Source: Flavobacterium microcysteis
GTDB lineage: Bacteria; Bacteroidota; Bacteroidia; Flavobacteriales; Flavobacteriaceae
Reading direction: 5' to 3'
Assembly: GCF_006385255.1 (NCBI RefSeq)
Contig: NZ_VFJE01000056.1
Location: forward strand, 868,001 to 932,000
Length of the DNA stretch: 64,000 nucleotides
Part shown: one piece after another, positions 16,949 to 26,775 of the stretch
Numbering within the stretch: the stretch's first letter is position 1
How the letters are laid out: the number at the start of each line of letters is the position of its first letter
The notes under the pieces: generated by a model
Told to the model about the DNA's origin: nothing
What the model saw: the letters and a program-made list of their open reading frames with translations, nothing else
Databases searched by the model: none
Made by a program: the position numbers and the translations under genes

Positions 16949-17944
16949 TTATTTGCTCATCAGTCTGCCGCCGATATTTCCTACGGCGGAACCGGCTCCG
17001 GCTCCGGTAACATTTCCTGCTTTCATCGCTGTCTGATTGACATTGCGCGTAAAGTTCCCAGCTCCGCCGGCCTGAATAATCCAGCCTGTTACCGTGGGAA
17101 TTGTGAAGTAACCCACGATTCCTATAATCATAAATATGATATACACGGTATTTGAAGTGTCGGGAATAAATGTCGGATCGGAGAGCATTTCAATATCACG
17201 TTCCAGTATCAGGGATTGAATCCTGGCTAGCATCGAGCTAAAGAGGTCCGCTACAGGAAGCCAGAGGTAGACACTTATATATCGTGTGAACCACTGATTA
17301 AGCGTAGACTGAAAACCATCCCACACAGAAATAGCAAAGGCAATCGGGCCAAGTATGGAAAGGACGATAAGAAAAAATGTCCTGATGGTATCGATCACCA
17401 ATGCCGCCGCCTGAAACAGTACTTCCAAAAGATTACGGAACCATTCTTTCATCGCTTTTTCAATCTTATACTCCTGACGATCCATGTACATTCCTGCCAT
17501 TGTCCCGATGTCTGAGGGCGACCAGCCGAGTTCATCCAGCTTCTTGTCGAACTCTTCATCCGAAACCATATAGGCAGTTTCTGGATTTCGTACCATTGCT
17601 TCATATTCCAATTGGTCTTTTTGCTGCTGTAGTTTGTTCAGGTCAAGCACCTGGTCTTCGAGTATAGCATGTGTTCCTGTAACTATAGGGCTTAGCACAG
17701 CATTAACGGTTCCAAGGACGATCGTGGGAAAAAACATGATACACAATCCCAAGGCAAAAGGGCGCAGCAGTGGAAACATATCGATAGGTTCGGCACGGCT
17801 TAACGCCTGCCAGACCTTTAATGCTACATAGAACAGCGCGCCCAGCCCGGCCAGACCTTTAGCTACCGCTGCCATATCACCTGCAAGCGGCATCATGTCA
17901 TCGTAGAGCGAACGCAGGACTTCGTGAAGATTATTCCATTCCAT
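16949..17944 (-). CDS. traJ: Conjugative transposon protein TraJ (VirB6/TrbL-like)
   Basis: A 331-residue polytopic inner-membrane protein with several hydrophobic segments (for example FALGLCIMFFPTIVLGTVNAVL and VIDTIRTFFLIVLSILGPIAFAISVWDGF) and a Gly/Ala-rich C-terminus. It belongs to the TraJ family, functionally comparable to VirB6, forming part of the inner-membrane translocation channel. It starts three bases after the traI stop. Confidence 0.92.
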   Translation of the reverse strand: MEWNNLHEVLRSLYDDMMPLAGDMAAVAKGLAGLGALFYVALKVWQALSRAEPIDMFPLLRPFALGLCIMFFPTIVLGTVNAVLSPIVTGTHAILEDQVLDLNKLQQQKDQLEYEAMVRNPETAYMVSDEEFDKKLDELGWSPSDIGTMAGMYMDRQEYKIEKAMKEWFRNLLEVLFQAAALVIDTIRTFFLIVLSILGPIAFAISVWDGFQSTLNQWFTRYISVYLWLPVADLFSSMLARIQSLILERDIEMLSDPTFIPDTSNTVYIIFMIIGIVGYFTIPTVTGWIIQAGGAGNFTRNVNQTAMKAGNVTGAGAGSAVGNIGGRLMSK

Positions 17945-17947
17945 CTT

Positions 17948-18580
17948 TTACCAGTATTTTTGGTTGGAAGTCCCATAGAGTTCAAGTACACGCTTAGCGT
18001 CATTTTTCTTTTTTGCTCTCAGGTAGCTGACAGAAATATTCTTGCTGGTATAGTAGCGGACAAGACTGTGATACTCTTTGACTTCTTTATAAACGCGGTC
18101 TATAACGTCCATGCGCTCTTTGTCATTTAGAGAAAGATTCGATGCGGTTACTATTTGCTTGAGTTCCTTCAGAAGTTCGGTACTCTCACCCAGCAGTGCT
18201 GAATAACCGTTTCCAATAGCCGCAAGTTCCTGCGGTGTAAAATTGGGATCGTTCATCATTTTACCGAAATTGGTAACATACATCTCCGATACGTCTCCAA
18301 CCAAAAGCACGGTCTGCTGCACTTTACGGGCATCTTTCACAAGGTTGCTTACGGCTTTGAGTTTGTCGTAATACTCTTTTCCCTGATTGTACACTTTCTC
18401 CACCTCCTTGAAATTTTTAACAACGTTGGATACAGTAGATGAAGTCTGTACGATTTCATTAGCGCTGTTGAGGATACCTGAAGCCAGGTTCGTAGGATCT
18501 GTAACCACCCATTGGGCTTTTACCGAGGGCGCTGCGGCAAGCATAATTGCTGCATACACCATGAACATTAGTTTTTTCAT
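17948..18580 (-). CDS. traI: Conjugative transposon protein TraI (DUF4141)
   Basis: A 210-residue exported, mostly alpha-helical protein with signal peptide MKKLMFMVYAAIMLAAAPSVKAQ. The mature protein begins WVVTDPTNLASGILNSANEIVQTSSTV, the typical start of the DUF4141/TraI family and similar in design to VirB5/TrbJ pilus-associated proteins. Located between traG and traJ. No TraH (DUF3876) gene is found beside it. Confidence 0.88.
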   Translation of the reverse strand: MKKLMFMVYAAIMLAAAPSVKAQWVVTDPTNLASGILNSANEIVQTSSTVSNVVKNFKEVEKVYNQGKEYYDKLKAVSNLVKDARKVQQTVLLVGDVSEMYVTNFGKMMNDPNFTPQELAAIGNGYSALLGESTELLKELKQIVTASNLSLNDKERMDVIDRVYKEVKEYHSLVRYYTSKNISVSYLRAKKKNDAKRVLELYGTSNQKYW

Positions 18581-18609
18581 TTTTCTTAAATTTAAATTGT
18601 TAATTATTA

Positions 18610-21114
18610 TTACTGATTTGCTTTCTCGCGCCTCTGCATAGCAATATGCTTAATGGCGAGTTCCACATTGCCGTCCAATTCTGATGCAAGCTGCATCACT
18701 TCCATTTTTTCTGTTTCTTCCGTGGTATAGGCGAGATACTCCTCAAGGCTCACTTCTGTAGCATATACTGCTGAATCCGTGCCACCGAGACCTATCCATA
18801 CTTCCTTGTAAAGGCGCGAAGCATCATTATTCATATTGATAGAAAGTACCTGTGCCTTTTCCTTGTCGGTTAAGCCTAACATGGCTTGTATGTCATCAAA
18901 CTTGTTCATGTACTTTCGCTGGTCGAGCAAGATTTTGCAGTCGGAGTTGTTGATAATACTTTCTTTTACAATAGGAGACTGGATGATATCATCCACTTCC
19001 TGCGTAACGACTATTGCTTCTCCAAAGAATTTGCGGACAGTCTTAAAAAGGTACTTGATATATTCTGCCATTCCTTCCTTGGCAATGGCTTTCCAGGCCT
19101 CTTCAATCAGGATAAGTTTGCGGATACCTTTAAGTCTTCTCATCTTATTTATAAAGACCTCCATAATGATGATAGTCACGATGGGAAAAAGAATTTTGTG
19201 GTCTTTAATGGCATCAATCTCAAAAACAATGAATCGCTTGGAAAGCAGGTCTAACTGCTTATCGGAATTGAGCAGGTAATCGTACTCTCCGCCTTTGTAA
19301 TAAGGTTCCAGTACATTGAGGAAATTGGCAATATCAAAATCTTTTTCCCTAACCTGTTTTTCCTGAAGTACCCGGCGGTAATCGCCCTGAACATATTCAT
19401 AAAAGCCATTAAAAGACGGATAGACCTCATCATGCTTAATGCGTTCGATATAACCGCTGACAGCATTGGACAGAGCCACTTCTTCAGAACGGGTTGGCGG
19501 CTCGTCATCCCGTTTCCAAAGGGTAAGAATGAGCGTTTTGACACTTTCCCTTTTTTCTATGTCAAATACGTCATCATCTGTGTAGAAAGGGTTAAAGGCA
19601 ATGGGATTGTCCTCTGTATAGGTAAAATATACCCCGTCTTCGCCTTTGGTTTTGCCTTTTATTAGCTCACATAATCCCTGATAGGAATTACCTGTATCGA
19701 CCAGCAACACGTGTGCGCCTTGCTCGTAATATTGCCTTACCATATGGTTAGTAAAAAAAGATTTACCGCTTCCTGACGGACCCAAAATAAATTTGTTTCG
19801 GTTGGTGATAATCCCACGCTTCATCGGCAAATCAGAAATATCCAGATGGATGGGTTTGCCAGTGAGCCGGTCTGCCATTTTGATACCGAACGGTGAAGGC
19901 GAATTGTGGTAATTCGTTTCTTCTGTGAAGAAGCACAACGCAGGTTCAATGAAGGTGTAAAAACTTTCCTCGCTTGGAAAATCGCCTGCATTGCCTGGCA
20001 TTCCAGCCCAATAGAGTGTAGCCACATCTGTGGTATTGTGTCGCGGCTTACATTCCATCAGGGCCAGTGCACTCCCGCTATCATTTTTTAACTGTTTAAG
20101 TTCCCTCGGATCATCCGACCAAGCCATAATGTTGAAGTGTGCCCTGATGGAAGAAAGACCAAATGAATGTGCTTCGTTCAGGTATTTTTCTATCCACTCT
20201 TTGTTGATCTGGTTGGCACGGCTGTAACGAGCCAAAGAGTGCATATTCCTCGCTGATTTTTCAAACTTCTGAAGGCTCTCTTCGCTGTTATCCAAAAACA
20301 GGTATTGGTTGTAAATGTGATTGCAGCTCAGAAGTAGTCCAACAGGTGCAGCAAATGACAGCCTGCAGTCGCTTCGGTCTGTAGAAAGTTTTTCATAACG
20401 GGTATCTGCCGAAACGATTCCGGGCAGGTCATCCGTATCGGACAAGGTATGCAGGCACAGCCTTTTGTTTCCGATACGAACCTCTTCAGCGCCCAGTACA
20501 ATATCCTGCATCGGTGTTGCGGCTTCTCTTGAAAGCGTTAGGTATTGCTCCAATAATCCCTGCTTTTCATCTGTACCAACAATGTCTTCTTCACTCAGGC
20601 GATTCAGCTTGATAAGTCCGCTGTCGTTAATGATACGCTCAAACTGTGCGACGGCTTCCATAAAACGATGAACCGCTTCCTTGTCCCTGATTTCCTTTGG
20701 TATAAGCGAACCTTTGCATAGCGAAGAGAAATTGCTCTGCATGCGCATCCTTTCCTTAGTGGTCTTGGTCAGGTACAGGTAACAGTAATGGTTCAGGAAT
20801 GGACGCTCATTAAAATGACGCTGGTAGGATTTAGCCAAAAAACTTTGGTCATCCTTTGCCAAATCAGGGGCGTAGTTTTCCTTGATATACCAATCTTGTT
20901 TGTGGATTACCGTAAAATCAGGTAAAGTCTTGATAGCTTTGTGCCAGGCAGAATGAATAGCTTCATATTCCGCAGATGCAATTGTAAAAAGTTCCGGTAA
21001 ACGCACTTCAAAGCATTCCGTAATATCCGCATCCTTTGACAGGATGCAGTTGTTCTCTACTGCAAGCAATGGAAATTTATGTTCCAGCGTTGTTGTTTTT
21101 GCTGTGTTTCTCAT
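18610..21114 (-). CDS. traG: TraG-type conjugation ATPase (VirB4-like)
   Basis: An 834-residue cytosolic ATPase that powers the mating apparatus. The Walker A motif GPSGSGKS is at residues 445-452 in the context NKFILGPSGSGKSFFTNH. A Walker B-like LILIEEAWKAI lies further on, followed by the VirB4-typical sequence AEYIKYLFKTVRKFFGEAIVVTQEVDDI. The N-terminal half is the conserved TraG/VirB4 non-catalytic domain. Its ATG overlaps the traF stop (21111-21114). Full length for the family. Confidence 0.95.
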   Translation of the reverse strand: MRNTAKTTTLEHKFPLLAVENNCILSKDADITECFEVRLPELFTIASAEYEAIHSAWHKAIKTLPDFTVIHKQDWYIKENYAPDLAKDDQSFLAKSYQRHFNERPFLNHYCYLYLTKTTKERMRMQSNFSSLCKGSLIPKEIRDKEAVHRFMEAVAQFERIINDSGLIKLNRLSEEDIVGTDEKQGLLEQYLTLSREAATPMQDIVLGAEEVRIGNKRLCLHTLSDTDDLPGIVSADTRYEKLSTDRSDCRLSFAAPVGLLLSCNHIYNQYLFLDNSEESLQKFEKSARNMHSLARYSRANQINKEWIEKYLNEAHSFGLSSIRAHFNIMAWSDDPRELKQLKNDSGSALALMECKPRHNTTDVATLYWAGMPGNAGDFPSEESFYTFIEPALCFFTEETNYHNSPSPFGIKMADRLTGKPIHLDISDLPMKRGIITNRNKFILGPSGSGKSFFTNHMVRQYYEQGAHVLLVDTGNSYQGLCELIKGKTKGEDGVYFTYTEDNPIAFNPFYTDDDVFDIEKRESVKTLILTLWKRDDEPPTRSEEVALSNAVSGYIERIKHDEVYPSFNGFYEYVQGDYRRVLQEKQVREKDFDIANFLNVLEPYYKGGEYDYLLNSDKQLDLLSKRFIVFEIDAIKDHKILFPIVTIIIMEVFINKMRRLKGIRKLILIEEAWKAIAKEGMAEYIKYLFKTVRKFFGEAIVVTQEVDDIIQSPIVKESIINNSDCKILLDQRKYMNKFDDIQAMLGLTDKEKAQVLSINMNNDASRLYKEVWIGLGGTDSAVYATEVSLEEYLAYTTEETEKMEVMQLASELDGNVELAIKHIAMQRREKANQ

Positions 21115-21443
21115 AAAGCACCGGGTTTTGTAGTGACTCTTAGGTAGCGCTGTACAGGCTTACGACAGATGATGTATCGTGGATGTCTTTTCTTTGCGCC
21201 CACTTTCATGAGTCCGTGTTCTCCATACTTTCTATTCAGAGAGAAGGTCTGCCATACGATAAGAGAAGCACCGCCGGCTCCCAGAAAAAGGCAGATGAAG
21301 GAGTTAACTCCAGCCATGTATAGTATCATGACCAGGATAAGGATACCCAGCAATCCGCCGGCAAAAATGAAAAGGTATTGTGCTTTCAGCCCCTTAAACT
21401 CCACGGTTCTCCCAATGCCCTTGTTGATGTTATAATTACTCAT
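21111..21443 (-). CDS. traF: Conjugative transposon protein TraF (DUF4133)
   Basis: A 110-residue protein with two adjacent membrane helices (LFIFAGGLLGILILVMILYMAG and FICLFLGAGGASLIVWQTF), matching DUF4133/TraF, the VirB3-like small subunit that pairs with TraG. It overlaps traG by four bases. Confidence 0.9.
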   Translation of the reverse strand: MSNYNINKGIGRTVEFKGLKAQYLFIFAGGLLGILILVMILYMAGVNSFICLFLGAGGASLIVWQTFSLNRKYGEHGLMKVGAKKRHPRYIICRKPVQRYLRVTTKPGAL

Positions 21444-21455
21444 AAGACTGTGGGA

Positions 21456-21761
21456 TTAAAGGAAGAATGAGCGCAGGATGGTTGCAGCTACTATTAAGAA
21501 GATACAGGCACCGAACCAGCTTGCTGCGGTTTTGCTTGTATCGGGATCGCCGCTGCTGAATTTGTTATATACCTTAACACCTCCGATAAGGCCTACCACG
21601 GCTCCAATGGCATAAATAAGCTGCGTGGCGGGATCGAAATACGAGGTTACCATCTGCGTGGCTTCATTGATACCCGCCGTACCATTTCCCTGTGCCAGCG
21701 CAACGAAACCTGTTAGTATTGCCACTGCTGCCAATAGGATTTTTTTGTTTTGTTTTTCCAT
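21456..21761 (-). CDS. traE: Conjugative transposon protein TraE (DUF4134)
   Basis: I use the ATG at 21761 (MEKQNKKILLAAVAILTGFVALAQG), which gives a normal signal-like N-terminus; the longer frame to 21824 adds 21 uncharacteristic residues. About 101 residues with three hydrophobic segments, similar in layout to VirB2-type pilins (DUF4134). First gene of the traE-traQ operon, so its promoter should lie in the 222-base divergent region shared with the restriction-modification genes. Confidence 0.9.
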   Translation of the reverse strand: MEKQNKKILLAAVAILTGFVALAQGNGTAGINEATQMVTSYFDPATQLIYAIGAVVGLIGGVKVYNKFSSGDPDTSKTAASWFGACIFLIVAATILRSFFL

Positions 21762-21939
21762 GATTAAACACGTTAAATTGTTATCGTCTTCCTGCACTTT
21801 GCAGGCTTTCGAGACAAATGTCAATCATAAGAGAGTTGAGGCCATAGAATTGGCACTAACTGGAACTCTTTGGCAGTACAAGGCAGAAAAAAGCGATATT
21901 AATTATAGAAATAGAGGGGTTTTTTAATCTTTAAAACAT

Positions 21940-21947
21940 TATTTTTG
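21940..21947 (+). promoter_or_regulatory. Possible Bacteroidota -7 promoter box
   Basis: TATTTTTG matches the TAnnTTTG -7 consensus of Bacteroidota promoters and lies 36 bases before the methylase ATG. No clear -33 TTTG box is found at the expected distance, so the call is weak. Confidence 0.3.
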
Positions 21948-21983
21948 TAAAATGGGGAATAATAGTTCAAAGTAAAAATAGCT

Positions 21984-24900
21984 ATGACCGGTAAGGAATT
22001 TGTAGCATCAATAGGATTGGACAGGGCTGTGTCAGTCAATTCGGATAGTAAAAAACTATCCGAAAGTCAGTCTATTATTCTAGATCAGGTTAGTGAATTT
22101 AATGTCGATGCCGTTTATTTTAATACCGACGATGCAGGTAACAGTTTTCCTGCAATCTTTGTAAAAAATGTAATATCTTTTGATTCTAAAACTCTAAGGC
22201 AAATAGCGGAAATCCAACGAAAAATTTGGAATTTTAAAAAAGTATTCTTCTTATACGTTTGCTCGGAATTGGAGCTGCGAATTTATAATTGTTCGGAAAA
22301 ACCTCTTATTATTACCCGAAATAATTTCAACGAAGAAAAAGAGTTGCAAAAAATTGAGGTAGCCCGATACGTATTTTCCGATGTTGAAAAACTAGGCGAG
22401 CTAAACAGGTTATTCTCTACGATGGCAATAGATTCTGGCAGCATATGGACGCTTGAAGAGGCTGATTTTGTCAGAAAAAAAATCAATATACAGAAAAGGG
22501 TTGACAAGTACCTCGTGGAAAGCCTTATTAATACTGCAAAGCAGCTTGAAGAGCAAGGCATAGAAATTAATCTCATTCACCGTTTAATTTTGCGATCACT
22601 TTTCTTGTTATACCTTGAAGACAGGGATGCCACTGACGAGAGTTTCTATTCCAATATTATGGAAGGAGCAAAATCATTTTTTGATATTCTGGAAGATACT
22701 ACAGCTACATATACTCTTTTTCAAAGGTTGGAAGATCATTTCAATGGTAATGTATTTACCGTGACCGACGATGAAAACATAAACGTAGAGCACCTTCAGT
22801 TAATAAAAAAATGCTTTATAAGCGGTAATGATAACACGCCGCAGGTAAACTTATTTGAAGACTGGCGAATTTTTGATTTTAGTATCATCCAGATAGAGCT
22901 TTTAAGTGAGATTTATGAAAACTTTCTTTTCAAGACGGATCCGGAATTGAAGAAACAAACCGGTACTTATTATACGCCGCCTGCTCTGGTAGAATTTATT
23001 CTCAACGAGCAACTACCTGTTAACAATGGTGAAACAGATTATAAACTTAAAATCCTAGACCCTGCATGTGGGTCTGGTATTTTTTTGGTTGAAAGTTTCA
23101 AGCGCTTGGTGAAGCGCCATGAAAACAGCCATGGACAAAAATTAACGGATTTTAATGAGTTGAGGAAACTACTAACGGAACATATTTTTGGGATCGAGAT
23201 TCACCCTCAGGCTATCAAGGTCGCAGCATTCAGTTTATATCTTGCATTGGTCGATAATCTCAACCCAAAAACAGTATGGCAGAATAAAAACTATAGATTA
23301 CCAAACCTGATAAACAATCCTAATGATCCCACGCTTAAAGAACAGGGCAATAACCTTTTTTGCAGGGATACAATTGATACAAACCCCGAAATAGAGGCTG
23401 TTAAATTTGATCTGGTTGTCGGAAATCCACCCTTTGGGACTGACATAAAATCTGACGCAATCAGAACATATTGTGAGAGACACGGATTCGCCAAAGAAAT
23501 GGTTTTGCCATTTTTGCATAAGGCAGCATTATTTGCACCTAATGGAAAAATTGCCTTGATATTCAACACAAAAGTACTGACCAACACCGGCAGCACTTAT
23601 CAAAAATTCAGGACATGGCTCTTTAATGATTGTTATGTAGAAAAAGTTTATAATTTTTCCATACTCCGAAATGCAAAGAAGAATTTTGGCGGGCAATTGT
23701 TTGGCGATGCAACCGGACCCATCAGTATTGTATATTATCAGAAAGAAACCCCTAGGGAGGCTTCCGATAAAATTACTTACTACGCGCCAAAAACTTATAT
23801 AAAGTCCAGTATTATTGAAGGACTAAGCATCGATTTTACAGATTTGAAATACTTACCGCGCGAGGAATGTAAAAAAGAGAACACCAAAATATGGAAGGTT
23901 GCTATGTTCGGAACTGCGTCTGATATAGGTCTTATAGACAGGCTGTTGGGCAATAGTACAAATATCGGGACATATATAAAAGAACACAAATTGGACTATG
24001 GTGTAGGACTGCAGCCTGTCAATAAATCAACTATTAAGCCGCTTACTGACAACGAAATCGCAAACCTTTCATTCATTAGACCTGAAAGGATTAATCGATT
24101 CACGACTAACCCTTCTAGTTTTTCGCATATAAACTTACTTTTAAAAGATAAAAAAACCATACAGACATATCTTGACTACTACGGTGTAAAGTATTTGCAA
24201 GAGCTTCCGACAATTAATGTATTCAGAAGACTTGGTGCTAAGGACGTTTATCCAGGACCAATGCTTCTAGTCAAGGAGGGCTTTTTAAATAATAAGCTTT
24301 GTACAAGCTTTGTTAAAGAAAGTATTGCATTCAACAGTACGGTTCTTGGTTTGAAATCTAATGATGAAGACCAGTTAAGATTCTTGTCTTCTGTACTAAA
24401 TTCAGAGCTGGCAACTTACTTTCTGTTAATGATTTCTAATAGTTGGGGAATAGAGCGTGAGAGGATCAAACCGAATGAAGTCTATAAGTTTCCTGTGGTA
24501 ATCAAACAATCAATCATTGATGAGATGGTAGGTATCCATAAGAAAATTGAAGATTTAATTCATGCTTCTATAATGGATGTAAACTATAGTCAGCTGGAGG
24601 AGCAACTTAATAGGCTGGTTTATGAGTTGTATGACATTGATATTATCGAAAGACAACTTGTAAAAGATTTTATTGTCCACTCATTTGATTTGTTTACAAG
24701 ACAAGAAAAATCTAGCGCACTGTATTCAGTTTTGCAGGATCAGATCACTGCTTATGAAAATATCGTTAGCACTGAAATAAATGACTTTTTGGATGGACAG
24801 CAACTGTTTGTGAATGTCACATCTTACAACATAAGTACATATTCGCCTTTGATGCTCACAAAACTGACTTTTGAAAATGAAAAGAGAGAAACTAAGGTCT

Positions 24901-25109
24901 CACAGGAATATGTGGATGATGAACTTCGTTTACTGGATAATTTTCTCTGGGAAAAAAAAGCCACGAACATTTACTTCCGAAAAAAACTCAACTACAAAGA
25001 TGGAAAGGATATTTTTATAATACGCCCTAATCAACGCAGGTTTTGGTCCGAGTCAATGGCATTGGAAGATGCATCCGAATTAATTCTGGAAATATTAAAC
25101 GGAAACTAG
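21984..25109 (+). CDS. Eco57I-like N6-adenine methylase of a restriction-modification system
   Basis: A 1041-residue protein with a central N6-adenine methyltransferase domain: motif I DPACGSGIF (residues 359-367), motif IV NPPF (481-484), and the TGTYYTPPALVEFIL lead-in typical of Eco57I/type IIG methylases. The N-terminal 300 residues form a helical and beta region without a clear nuclease motif. The C-terminal 500 residues probably include target recognition (for example FRRLGAKDVYPGPMLLVKEGF). The gene runs opposite to the tra genes and sits between traE and traD. A PD-(D/E)XK-like protein gene starts two bases after its stop, so the pair may be a modification-plus-restriction unit protecting the element. 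Confidence 0.85.
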   Translation: MTGKEFVASIGLDRAVSVNSDSKKLSESQSIILDQVSEFNVDAVYFNTDDAGNSFPAIFVKNVISFDSKTLRQIAEIQRKIWNFKKVFFLYVCSELELRIYNCSEKPLIITRNNFNEEKELQKIEVARYVFSDVEKLGELNRLFSTMAIDSGSIWTLEEADFVRKKINIQKRVDKYLVESLINTAKQLEEQGIEINLIHRLILRSLFLLYLEDRDATDESFYSNIMEGAKSFFDILEDTTATYTLFQRLEDHFNGNVFTVTDDENINVEHLQLIKKCFISGNDNTPQVNLFEDWRIFDFSIIQIELLSEIYENFLFKTDPELKKQTGTYYTPPALVEFILNEQLPVNNGETDYKLKILDPACGSGIFLVESFKRLVKRHENSHGQKLTDFNELRKLLTEHIFGIEIHPQAIKVAAFSLYLALVDNLNPKTVWQNKNYRLPNLINNPNDPTLKEQGNNLFCRDTIDTNPEIEAVKFDLVVGNPPFGTDIKSDAIRTYCERHGFAKEMVLPFLHKAALFAPNGKIALIFNTKVLTNTGSTYQKFRTWLFNDCYVEKVYNFSILRNAKKNFGGQLFGDATGPISIVYYQKETPREASDKITYYAPKTYIKSSIIEGLSIDFTDLKYLPREECKKENTKIWKVAMFGTASDIGLIDRLLGNSTNIGTYIKEHKLDYGVGLQPVNKSTIKPLTDNEIANLSFIRPERINRFTTNPSSFSHINLLLKDKKTIQTYLDYYGVKYLQELPTINVFRRLGAKDVYPGPMLLVKEGFLNNKLCTSFVKESIAFNSTVLGLKSNDEDQLRFLSSVLNSELATYFLLMISNSWGIERERIKPNEVYKFPVVIKQSIIDEMVGIHKKIEDLIHASIMDVNYSQLEEQLNRLVYELYDIDIIERQLVKDFIVHSFDLFTRQEKSSALYSVLQDQITAYENIVSTEINDFLDGQQLFVNVTSYNISTYSPLMLTKLTFENEKRETKVSQEYVDDELRLLDNFLWEKKATNIYFRKKLNYKDGKDIFIIRPNQRRFWSESMALEDASELILEILNGN

Positions 25110-25110
25110 G

Positions 25111-25719
25111 ATGGCATTAGACAATGAAATTTACCAGACCTTCAAAAGTGCGTTTGAAAATAGATGTTTCAAGCTCCTTATCCAGGCTTATCAAACATCC
25201 TTAACTAGCAAAGTAATACAGCTAGACTGGGACGAGAATGACATTTCCTCTGAACTGCACGAGTATATTAAACTGAACCCGCTCCGGTCTAAATGGAAAG
25301 TATCTTCGAATGTAGAAGCGCACCTGCCGACAGATATTCCAAAGATCAAAGGTTTCTCAGCCACCTTTCCCCGGATTGATTTCCGCCTTACATCTTTTAT
25401 TTCCACTTTTGAATATGAGTACTTTTTTGAAGCCAAAAATCTTAAAGAAAAAGATTCGGCATTAAAGCGTCGGTACATTGAAACAGGAATTAATAACTTT
25501 ATCTCAGGCAAATACAAAGATGGAAGTATTGTAGGTTATCTGGTAGAAGGTGCCCCCAGCAAAACAGTCGTCGGCATCAATAAGTTGCTAAATAAAGATA
25601 GCAGGAACACTGAATCATTGTCCTTAAAGCCAAATGCACTTCATGGGGACTATTACGAATCAGAACATATTGCAGTTGGCACATTAAAGCACTTTATCCT
25701 CAATTTCACATCGAATTAA
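25111..25719 (+). CDS. Putative PD-(D/E)XK nuclease, partner of the methylase
   Basis: A 202-residue protein with no recognised family. A PD-(D/E)XK pattern can be read: an early helix with Glu49 (DISSELHEYI), Asp90 in PRIDFRL, and Glu107-Ala-Lys109 in YEYFFEAKNL, followed by a helix with a conserved-looking basic run (LKRRYIETGINNFISGKY). This order (E...D...ExK) is that of restriction endonuclease folds. It begins two bases after the methylase stop, so the two are surely co-expressed. It ends two bases before the convergent traD stop. The restriction role is inferred. Confidence 0.65.
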   Translation: MALDNEIYQTFKSAFENRCFKLLIQAYQTSLTSKVIQLDWDENDISSELHEYIKLNPLRSKWKVSSNVEAHLPTDIPKIKGFSATFPRIDFRLTSFISTFEYEYFFEAKNLKEKDSALKRRYIETGINNFISGKYKDGSIVGYLVEGAPSKTVVGINKLLNKDSRNTESLSLKPNALHGDYYESEHIAVGTLKHFILNFTSN

Positions 25720-25720
25720 G

Positions 25721-26356
25721 TCATAAAAATTCTTGAATATCGAAATCATTCAAATCATTTTTCCGCAAAGTGGAAGAACCAGCATCAGTTTCAGAGAGAC
25801 TGCTGTCCAACAGCATGGCTATTTTTCTTGAGGCACCCTCGATGGAATTTTCCAGCAGGCTGAATAATTCAGTACCCTGTATTTTTTGAACTATCGCAAT
25901 TGCCGTTTCTTTTTGGGCATTCTCCAAATTTTCTTTTTGGAGTAACGCCCCAACCGAGCTTAGTTCATCATAGGTAACCCCTTGGGCAAGACTGTCATCA
26001 CCTCCGGATATTCCGTACCTGTTCCATTCTTCTTCTTCCTGTTCAAAATTAGGTATATTTCTGAAAACTTCGTCCAGCTCTTCCTGCGGAATTTGAATAC
26101 CTACGTTTTCATTTTCGTCGTATTCAATATCTAAATTATCGGGATTTATCTCTGTTTCCTCAATTTGGCTTTCACTGGCATTGTTTGGAACTGAAAGGCT
26201 TCTTACGGGCTTAGGCTGACCCATAATATCTGGAAGGTTTGGGTTAACTTTTTCCTGTTTCGGCTGCTGTTGCCCCGACTTTTTCTTAATGACAATCTTG
26301 TCCTGCAGAAGCAGGACAATGACTATCAGCAGGCATATCACAATTACATTTTCCAT
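25721..26356 (-). CDS. traD: TraD-like conjugal transfer protein
   Basis: A 211-residue protein with one N-terminal membrane helix (VIVICLLIVIVLLLQDKIVI) and an acidic cytosolic region (ENENVGIQIPQEELDEVFRNIPNFEQEEEEW). In CTnDOT-type elements the third gene of the traA-B-D group encodes a similar membrane-anchored protein. It lies four bases after the TraB stop, same strand as traA and traB. Function in transfer is not established. Confidence 0.7.
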   Translation of the reverse strand: MENVIVICLLIVIVLLLQDKIVIKKKSGQQQPKQEKVNPNLPDIMGQPKPVRSLSVPNNASESQIEETEINPDNLDIEYDENENVGIQIPQEELDEVFRNIPNFEQEEEEWNRYGISGGDDSLAQGVTYDELSSVGALLQKENLENAQKETAIAIVQKIQGTELFSLLENSIEGASRKIAMLLDSSLSETDAGSSTLRKNDLNDFDIQEFL

Positions 26357-26359
26357 AGC

Positions 26360-26764
26360 TTATAAAATGGGTTTAAAACGTTCGTTGAAATAATCAGTAA
26401 TATCATCCCCAAACTCCTTAAAGTGATGTTCAAGGATGTTGTCAATATAGGAGTAAAGTGTTGTCTTTTCTTCCCTCGTTAATTGTACAATGCGGATCAA
26501 CCTTTCATGGTATTCGGGACGTATGTAAACAACCTTGCCATTACGACCTGAAGGAAACCTATTGACCAGAAATATCTCCTCATAATCCACCTTCTTTGAA
26601 GAAGCAGTGCGGACTTTCTCTTTTGGTTTTGGTTCCTTCTGTATTTCTTTTTGCTGATTAGCTTCGGGTACAGTAGAAGACTTATTACCACTCATGATGT
26701 TCATGATTAATTCCTCATCAACAGCAGGTTTATCAAAGTCTTTTCTTCTTTTATCTATGGACAT
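26360..26764 (-). CDS. traB: TraB-like DUF3408 protein
   Basis: A 134-residue protein whose C-terminal half (IRPEYHERLIRIVQLTREEKTTLYSYIDNILEHHFKEFGDDI) matches DUF3408, a ribbon-helix-helix-like domain found beside the ParA-type TraA in Bacteroidota ICEs. The N-terminal half is charged and probably disordered. It likely partners the ParA ATPase in regulation or partition of the excised circle; this is inferred from pairing. Confidence 0.85.
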   Translation of the reverse strand: MSIDKRRKDFDKPAVDEELIMNIMSGNKSSTVPEANQQKEIQKEPKPKEKVRTASSKKVDYEEIFLVNRFPSGRNGKVVYIRPEYHERLIRIVQLTREEKTTLYSYIDNILEHHFKEFGDDITDYFNERFKPIL

Positions 26765-26775
26765 CCTTAAGTGTT

